A stretch of 64,000 nucleotides of DNA from NCBI RefSeq assembly GCF_918797505.1, contig NC_092800.1:19277313-19341312 (forward strand), written 5' to 3'. The notes under the pieces were generated by a model. It was not told the DNA's origin. It was given only the letters and a program-made list of their open reading frames with translations, and made no database searches. This DNA comes from Bemisia tabaci. Its lineage: Eukaryota > Arthropoda > Insecta > Hemiptera > Aleyrodidae. Every line of letters starts with the position of its first letter. Position 1 is the stretch's first letter. The position numbers were made by a program, and so were the translations under genes. Shown here one piece after another: positions 56,640 through 64,000 of the stretch.

Positions 56640-57804
56640 ATGAAATTGATAAAAAGTTGTGGGCCTAATGGACGAGAGTACTTCTGTAAATATTTATATT
56701 TATAGTCGAACTTGAGATGAGTGTGTGATCACATCGGGAATAAAGAAAGTCTCAAGTGTCATGAAGGGCGTCGCAATAAACCACCTGACCTGGCAGGTTA
56801 AAAATGTAAAAGCATACCCTACGAGTGAATAATATGTCATAGGGAACACGTTAAGTATACCTAGAATTCCATCAGCTTGTAAAAGGGTACTTACTTACTT
56901 ACAACTTGTGTTTAGATTTTACATCAAAATCAATCAATTCAAACTTTCGCTTTCGGGGGAGAGGAGGTTTAGTGAAACCTTTATTCATGATTCGCCAAAT
57001 TACATAATATGGCTTTCCGGGCGATTTTTTCGATGTGTAACGTACCACTTTCAATGAATAAAACAGTTAGTTGTGAGATTTGAAACATTTCTACGCAACT
57101 AATTGTATAGTCTTTTTGGCTCTTTTATTGTTACCAATTCAATATTACTCTTTCCTGGAAAGATTTAAGCGTGGATGAGTAAATTTTCAGGCTGGGGGGA
57201 GGGGGGGGGGCATTTGCCGTTCGAGGGGGTCTAAGCGGCTACATACGATCGCATATTTACTGGGGAGGAATATCAGCCCTCAGAGGGGGAGGCGCCCCCC
57301 GGACCTCCCACCTCCACCCTCACTTTCTACCGACACTTTTTGTTTTTTTTACTACTTCAAATACTACACAAGTGGTATTCCTGCGTTTCCACTTAGAGCC
57401 CCGCCCCCTCCGTCCCTACTATGTATCAGCCCGAGGCAACCGTTGTACATTATACATTTAAAACATTATAAACATAAACATTATACATTTTTTTGCGAAC
57501 AATGCGCAAAAGATAACCTTTCTTAGAGTATGTGGTTTCTGATGTTTGGCCTCGTTTGAAATCTCATTCATAGTCTCTCGGGATTTTTCTTTGGCATCTA
57601 CAAAAATTAGACAGAACTCATCATTCTTAATACCAATTTATGAATGCTACATACTTTGTTCTTTATCTCCTCACACTATCGTAACCTCGAGTGGTTCTAC
57701 GGAAATTTATATTTTAAATTTGATAGATTATATTTCAAGAGAAGGAAAACCCGATTGCCAGTACCTCTTGGGTTACACTCGAGCGTGAACGCGACTCTGT
57801 TAAG
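56640..57804. other. Upstream flank of gene C
   Basis: No coding region. A G-rich then C-rich region occupies 57190-57320, including runs of up to 12 G near 57200. The last 70 bp share CAGT and CTTGGG motifs with the 5' flanks of genes A and B. Confidence 0.3.
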
Positions 57805-60800
57805 ATGGAGATATCATTTTGGGCGAAATTAGCACTGATTTTTTCGTTTGGTGTGTTATATTGTTGTGCCCTAGAGGTTTCGATTCCAAATGGGAAGATT
57901 ATTGGGTTTGATACGCTGAGAACAAGAGATGGCAGAGTGATCCACAGCTTCACAGGAATCCCTTTTGCTAAACCTCCGGTCGGACCTTTACGGTTCAAGG
58001 TCAGTTTTATACCGTTTATTTCATTGTTATTTAAATTTAGAACATCTTATCAGTGTTTCGCTAAAATGCCGACCGTAGATTGTTCATGATCGAGATTTGA
58101 TTTCAGAAACCTTTATTTAATTTAGCTTTTTTGAAAGTATACAAAAATTGCAAAATTATATGCGCCAGAATATATTTTATTTAGGAATTTTATATTTCAT
58201 CAAATGATTTTTGCAAATATTGCATTTATTAATATTCACGTGCTGTTTTGATGGCATAGCACTTAGATCCGCAATATTCATCCAAATTTCCTCATCTTAA
58301 AGGCGAAGATTATATCAAACTTCAAGCAATTTACTTGTCCTGTAATAAATTATAAAAGCCCTTGGCTCAAGAATGGTTGTGTCGATGGCCACAGCCAAAA
58401 TCTTTTATCTCTCTGAAAGCGTTTAAAAATCTCTGATGACCAAAAAAAAATATACGAAAATAATTGATTGATTTTCTCTTGGGTAAATTAGACTTAAGCA
58501 ATGATATGCAAAATTCCGATAGAAGATACATTTTCGACCGATAAGTCATCCATTGAGAAATGTTAAGCAATTGTTCTGCTTCAATTTAGCATTTAGTTTC
58601 CAAATTGGATGAATATATAATGTTATATTTGATGAAAGTGACCTTCCATTCGCGATGTAAATAGGAGGTTTATAAATATTCTTATTTGGATACAACTAAA
58701 AATTCGATTTTTTCAGTCAAAATAATTCATCTTAGTTATGATATATTTTTAGGGTTATATGATCACATGGCGTTGATAATATTTTGCTAATGCATTTTCA
58801 GGAGCCGCAACCAGCTGAGCCATGGAAAGAGCCACTTGATGCTACAAATAATGCAACGATGTGTGCGCAATTCGATTTTGGCAATCTATCTAATCCTAAT
58901 CTTCTAGGCCAAGAGGACTGTCTCGTTCTTCATGTGTACTCTCCAAAGGTAAGCTTTTGAGTGAGAAATAACCCTGGTAAAAATTGGCGATAAGAGCTGC
59001 GTTTCAAAATACCATAGGAATTCTTATAGCCGACTAAAGAAGGCTACAGAAAATCATATAGCTGGCTGTAGAATGCGGAGAAAATCATACGGCCGGGCTA
59101 TACGAAGCGATAAAAAATTATGCAGCCGGGCTATGTTCCTATCGCCGGGCTTTACACTTTATCGCCTGGCTGTTGCTTTTTCGCCATCGATTATAAAAGG
59201 CTATAAGAAATTGTGTAGAAATTCGTGTGCTTTGGAAATCATTAAGTTTGATACGGAACCACCTTAATATTTACAAAACACACTTATATTTTCCTTTAAT
59301 ACATATTTTTTTTCATCAATTAAAATGAGAATAATCCATACAGGATGTGCAAACATTTCAAAATCATGAGTTGAATAACGCTGACTCCGCCAGATTAAAT
59401 ATTAGAGCCTAACACAAAGCGGAGCGGCGACGCACTGGCGCCTACAAACCTAACAGGGATACTTCACGCATTGCGCAACGCGTGAAGTATCCCTGTTAGG
59501 TTTGTAGGCGCCAATGCGCGTTTCGCGCTGGCTGCCCGCCTGCCCGCAGCGGCCACGGCGCTTGAAGCAACTATTTCACACCAGAGGTATTGCACAGTAT
59601 CATACGAAACTGAAGGCGCTCTAATATATTAGGTAATGGCAGGCATCCATCAAAAGTACGGAGCTTTCCTCGCAAAATAAATCAAGATACTACGGCCCAA
59701 AAAGAGAGCAGTATTCCAAAAACTCACTAAGTCCTAGCATCCGTAATTAGTAACGTTTAGCATACACTTTATCGCCTGGCTGTTGCTTAATCGCCATCGG
59801 CTATAAAAGGCTATAAGAAATTGTGTAGCCGGCTATAGAAGCTATTGGAAATCTTACAGCCGGCTGTAGGTCTATGGTATTTTGGAACACATACTGCCAT
59901 TTTTACCAGGGAAAAAGCTTGCTCAAGAAGCACACATTGCAATTTCATAGTAAAATTATTGCCACTGCGTCGGATTAATCTGCATGTTGCCTCAGTGTTA
60001 ATGGGTGGATAAGAGAGTGCTCATATTATTGAAATAATTTTTTGCAATGAAGTTAAAATAAGTTGTCAAATCTCATTGCATTGCAAATTGCCTGTCTTCC
60101 TAATACGAGGAGCTTATTCTACCTATCATCTAAATTGTCATTTATTGTCCAAAGTACATTAAAATGTTGCAATATCATTTATCCATCCCGCCTTATTTCG
60201 TAGGTGGACAAGTCAGCAAGACTCCCAGTAATGGTCTGGATTCACGGTGGTGCATTTCAGTATGGAGCTGCCTTCATCTACGGGCCAGATCTACTACTAG
60301 ATAAAGATGTTGTACTGGTCACCATCAACTACAGACTGGGAGCTCTTGGTAAGCGAATGGTTACGGGCACTATGGAACAAGAAGATATTAAGGATAATTT
60401 ATATCGGATGATAAGTTTTCTGAAATTCAAAATTTCTTGACTTTCCCTCGTAAAAATAAAACAAGGAGTAAACTTAAACGCACTGTTGTTACGGTGCGCC
60501 AATCGTTTCATGTGCTTGTAAAGATTATCACACAGAAATTCAGCTCGCTACATTGCTGAGCTAGCGTGTAAACACTTAAACAGCGAGATGTTAAAGCGAC
60601 TTCACATAATGAAATAATACCACGGAAATTACCTGCGTGTGGAGGCAACAGGTTTCAATTAATTTCTAACATCCAGATGCTTTCCGTTCAAAAATTTGTA
60701 TATTTCTATGATGCAGTGGTACATTGATATATCGTATTCTAAGTATGAGATCTTTTGGATGTTGTATAAGGAAAGAATGGCTCTGTAATCGAAATTTTCG

Positions 60801-63800
60801 TAGTTACAATATTTCAGAGTTTCGTCTTGAGTTTTTTATTAAAAAGTCAAAATGATCTGTTGCGGTGTCAGTTGCCCGATAACCTCTGGAAGACAGGCAT
60901 ATGTGGCGTTTGGGTGTCGTAGAACGCCAGAGTGCGTTGTAAAGCGACTTAAATAATAATAATAAAATGATCTGAAATAGTGAAGGGTGTTAGGGGAATA
61001 AATAAAACAGAGAGTGAAAGGGAGAGAGAAGAAAAAGAGGTGGCTCTGAGAAATTGAGAAAATATACGGTAATGCAACAGTTCTTCAGGTAAATATGAAA
61101 TCTTGATTACTTTAAACACATATATATTCTAAAAATAGTGTAGAGATATTCTTCAAAACAAATAGAATGAGTTTCATCCTGAATTGCAAGGGGGTTGGGA
61201 GTTAAAGAGGGAGAAGAGGATAGGATAAAAGATAGAGTTAAATGGGAAGAGCATACAAAAGATAATAATATGGGATCCAGAATCAGTTTTTTGTTAAATT
61301 AAATGTTACATATTTTAGAGCCTTCTCTCTATCATGCACGTTCTAAAATGATGAAAAAAAAAAACATTTATGCCTCGTGTGTTTTTACAACTCTTTACTC
61401 GCCAAGCATTTGAACCTTTCATATTCTCACCTAAGGGTTCCTGAGCACTGGTGACGAAGTTATCCCTGCCAATCTTGGGTTGAAGGATCAAGCTCTCGCG
61501 ATTAAATGGGTCCACGATAATATCGAGTACTTCGGCGGAAATCCCGATTTAGTAACCTTATTTGGGGAGAGTGCCGGAGCTGGAAGTGCTCATCTGAATC
61601 TTTTGTCACCGCTAAATAAAGGTAAGTGACATACAGTGGAGTGCCATTTTTACTGTAGAGACTGATCATACGTACTGATTGATTCGTCGATTGTTAGTTG
61701 ATTTATTTGTAAGTTGCTATCCCATGGAGGAGGCGTGTCTTGGTGGTCCTGACCATCATTGAAATTTGAATCAATTTTTTCCGCAATAGCTTATTCCAAT
61801 ATTTAAAAGTATTGTGAGAAATATTCTTAACTTAACTCAGTATTTACTCAATCATTTCTCATTTTCAGTAATATTTACCTCGAGAATTGCTACACTGAAA
61901 AAAAAAACTCCGGCCGTGGGAGCTGCAATTACGGGCTATATAGACATTCCGTCCGTTCCGGGCTCAAAGGCCGAAAATTCCGGCTGCTGGAGGCGTAGCT
62001 TCGATTTCTCCGGGTTCAGAGGCCGAAGCTACGGCTCCGGCAGTCGGAATTTTCGCCCTTTGAGCCCGGAACGGACGGTATGTCTATATAGCCCGTAATT
62101 TCGGCTCCCACGGCCGGAGTTTTTTTTTTTTTTTTTCAGTGTATCTGTACCTTACTTTGCCGCTCTGATGAGCCAACCACTTTCCTTTCGTTGCACCGTA
62201 GTACTGTGAAAGTCTTCCTCCTGATTTCTTGTATAGGCCAGAGTAGTTCTTGAAGTTACGCCATTTAAGTGTTGTGATGGAGATATCTTTATATCCTAAT
62301 AAAATTTAAAATGAGTAGAAAATGGTTTTAAATTGGACGTCTGTGACAGGGTCAACTATCCGTGGCTATCGTGTTGCATGAACAGATAAATTAAGGCACT
62401 CTGGCATCATCTTTTCCTTCGCCATCTCAACTAATTCTATGCGCTCCGGTTGGTATAATAGTTACTAGGGGCTATGCCCCCTGGCCGCTACGCGGCTCAA
62501 CCCCCAGAGGGCGCTTTGCGCTCTTTTAGGCCCGACTCGACAAAAGAACGACGTAAAAAAGTAAAAGATTTTCATACTGGACTCTCATTTATCCAATGTT
62601 TCTCTGGCCGGGAGCGATTGGACCAATAAAGGGCTGGACAATTGTTCAAAGTGAAGCTTCAAAGTGGTGGCTGTCTCGTCAAGTGTTGGCATCGACCACC
62701 GCATCGATGCGCAACACTTCACTAAACAGCCACCACTCTGGAGCTTCACTTCGAACAATTGTCCAGCCCTTTATTGGTCCAATCGCTCCCGGCCAGAGAC
62801 AGACCTTAAGAATCGATTGAAAAAATCGGCATTTATTTCAAACTTCACGCCAAGACTGAAAGGGAACGGTACGGAGCGTTTCGTCGCTTTTTGATAGTCT
62901 GTAGCAAAGGAGCATACCTTCGATTTTTTCACCATACCAACAGACCAAGATTCCACATTTCCCGCTCAATTCAATTTTCTGCTAAATTTGAAATTCCCGC
63001 CATTTTTCACTGGCGGGAATTACAAATTTTGCCCCCCTTCCTCAGCGTTCTGGTCTACCCTATATATAAAAAAACTGGATCCTATTTCCAAAATCTGATT
63101 AAAGCGGGCTCATCTAGGGTCTATTACCTGTCGACAACCGAAGAAATCATGGAAATAGGCCCAGTAGAACGTTCAAACGAAGAAATCATGGAAATCGGCC
63201 CAGTAGAACGCTCAAACGAACTATGACAAAAAATAAAAATTTACATTGTTTAAATGGGAAAATTCGCAACTTTACCACGCAATATAAAAAAATCTGGGTC
63301 ATATTTTCAAAATCTGAATAGAGCGGGCTCGTCTAGAGACAATTTCCCGCCGATAGCCGCAAAAGTCTTGAAAATCGGCCCGGTAGAACGCTGAAACTAA
63401 GCGTTACTAAATTAGCTTAGGAGGTCTTGGAGCTTATAATATAGAAGAAGAGAGATGTTTCCCCATTCTAATTACGATTCATGTTCGAAATCTGACCGTT
63501 TTTCTTAATCCTCATGCAGGTCTGATTCATAGAGTCATAGCAATGAGCGGATCTGCATATTGTCCATGGGCAACCATACCTCCACAGTTAGCTAAGGACA
63601 GGACAAAAGCACTGGCTGTATTGTGCAGCTGTCCACCTGAGCCCTCACACGAACTTCGAAAATGCATGCAAACGGTTCCAGTTGAATTACTCGTAGAGAT
63701 GGCCAGAAGGTTCCAAGTAAGATTTCATTAATCAATTTCCCTCATTCATATCTCCGGCAAACAAATCCGTTCTTCCAAACAAGAAAAAAAACAAGAAGAA

Positions 63801-64000
63801 AAATCCAACATGAATATGTTGGGAAAGCGTGCCGAATAACTGAAATTTTGGACACATACCCAGGGCCGGATTCACCTACTTGCCGCCCATGGGCCGCCTG
63901 TATCTTGCCGCCCCCTTCTCATTCGTTTTTGAACATCAATAAAAACCATCAAGTGAACGTGCCGGAGGGGGAGGGGTGCATAAGACACGTTTACTCGTGT
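57805..64000 (+). CDS. Secreted carboxylesterase, gene C (exons 1-5, runs off the window)
   Basis: Exons in window: 57805-57999, 58802-58948, 60204-60348, 61436-61621 and 63520-63716; about 290 residues, in frame with no stop. The remaining five exons expected from genes A and B lie beyond the right edge. The protein starts [22 protein letters not shown] (signal peptide), then [56 protein letters not shown] (nucleophile serine) and [10 protein letters not shown]. The oxyanion hole reads HGGA rather than the HGGG of genes A and B; both forms occur in active esterases. Intron 2 contains a CCCTGG-family element starting 24 bp after the exon-2 donor, and intron 5 contains a CAGGGCCGG hAT-like element. 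Confidence 0.92.
58972..59911. mobile_element. 0.94-kb CCCTGGTAAAAATTGG element, copy 3 (gene C intron 2)
   Basis: Ends as in copies 1 and 2, with AA on both sides. The central palindrome (about 59440-59512) is perfect over AACAGGGATACTTCACGC and its mirror. The element begins 24 bp past exon 2 of gene C. Confidence 0.8.
60885..60968 (+). repeat. Possible 3' tail of a LINE retrotransposon (gene C intron 3)
   Basis: TGTCGTAGAACGCCAGAGTGCGTTG, then AAAGCGACTTAA and an (ATA/TAA)n tail, resembles the 3' end of an insect non-LTR element. No reverse-transcriptase sequence is upstream, so it would be severely 5'-truncated. Confidence 0.3.
61891..62143. repeat. Foldback MITE, CACTGAAAAAAACTCCGGCCGTGGG ends, TA duplication (gene C intron 4)
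   Basis: TACACTGAAAAA-CTCCGGCCGTGGGAGC and its mirror GCTCCCACGGCCGGAG-TTTTTCAGTGTA frame a 250-bp palindrome with arms through TATAGACAT-CCGTCCGTTCCGGGCTCAAAGG. TA on each side suggests a Tc1/mariner-type insertion. Confidence 0.8.
62465..62530 (-). mobile_element. Helitron 3' terminus, minus strand (gene C intron 4)
   Basis: Reading the minus strand, a hairpin GCCGCGTAGCGGC is followed by CAGGGGGCATAGCCCCTAG and then T. A second stem (GAGCGCAAAGCGCCC) lies just before it. CTAG next to T after a GC-rich hairpin is the Helitron 3' signature. The 5' end was not found. Confidence 0.55.
62601..62799. repeat. 199-bp foldback MITE, TCTCTGGCCGGGAGCG ends (gene C intron 4)
   Basis: TCTCTGGCCGGGAGCGATTGGACC is mirrored by GGTCCAATCGCTCCCGGCCAGAGA, with arms through AAAGGGCTGGACAATTGTTC. 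A short loop contains CATCGATGCG. Confidence 0.8.
63065..63410 (+). repeat. Degenerate tandem repeat (gene C intron 4)
   Basis: A unit with AAAAAAACTGGATC, AAAATCTGATTAAAGCGGGCTC and GGCCCAGTAGAACG-TC recurs about 220 bp later (AAATCTGGGTC, AAAATCTGAATAGAGCGGGCTC, GGCCCGGTAGAACGCT). Inside the first, a 45-bp subunit (CGAAGAAATCATGGAAAT) is repeated twice in tandem at 63138-63222. Confidence 0.7.
63861..64000 (-). mobile_element. hAT-like element, CAGGGCCGG family, inverted, truncated by window edge (gene C intron 5)
   Basis: CAGGGCCGGATTCACCTACTTGCCGCCCATGGGCC is the reverse complement of the right end of the copies at 48324 and 56470. It continues past the window. Confidence 0.75.

Overview
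This window is nuclear DNA from an insect. The genes have short exons with GT/AG introns. The single-copy gene at the left encodes an animal membrane protein (TMEM185 family). A long TTAGG array, the usual arthropod telomere unit, lies inside the window. A tandem cluster of secreted carboxylesterases is a typical insect arrangement. A hemipteran is my guess from overall feel only; the species is not established.

Layout. (1) 404-5759, minus strand: a complete six-exon TMEM185 homologue, 351 residues. (2) 6264-12547: no gene. It holds foldback elements, four copies of a 0.28-kb MITE, a 3.75-kb element with two 928-bp inverted arms, a tRNA-Gly-like SINE head and a roughly 190-bp TTAGG array. (3) 12548-19132: intergenic DNA rich in miniature inverted-repeat elements. 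(4) 19133-33663, plus: esterase gene A, ten exons, intact except for a 1-nt frameshift in the first exon. (5) 36827-52447, plus: esterase gene B, ten exons, intact, 554 residues. Its 7.4-kb sixth intron holds four levels of nested transposons. (6) 56492-56628: a decayed esterase exon pair, the only trace of a further copy. (7) 57805 to beyond the right edge, plus: esterase gene C, first five exons.

The three esterases share the same intron positions and phases, and where covered the same triad motifs (GESAG serine, TSGEGG glutamate, HSDD histidine). They are therefore tandem duplicates. They are predicted to be secreted alpha/beta-hydrolases acting on carboxylic esters (xenobiotic, lipid or hormone esters); the substrate cannot be read from sequence. 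TMEM185 is unrelated and useful only as a synteny anchor.

The rest is dominated by non-autonomous DNA transposons. Several are hAT-like with exact 8-bp target duplications; others are foldbacks up to 1 kb or Helitron fragments. I found no RNA gene I would call functional, no CRISPR array and no operon-like novel system. The best leads are the nested insertion in gene B, the damaged start of gene A, the relic exons, the TTAGG array joined to an 83-bp repeat, and a short sequence module shared by otherwise unrelated repeats.
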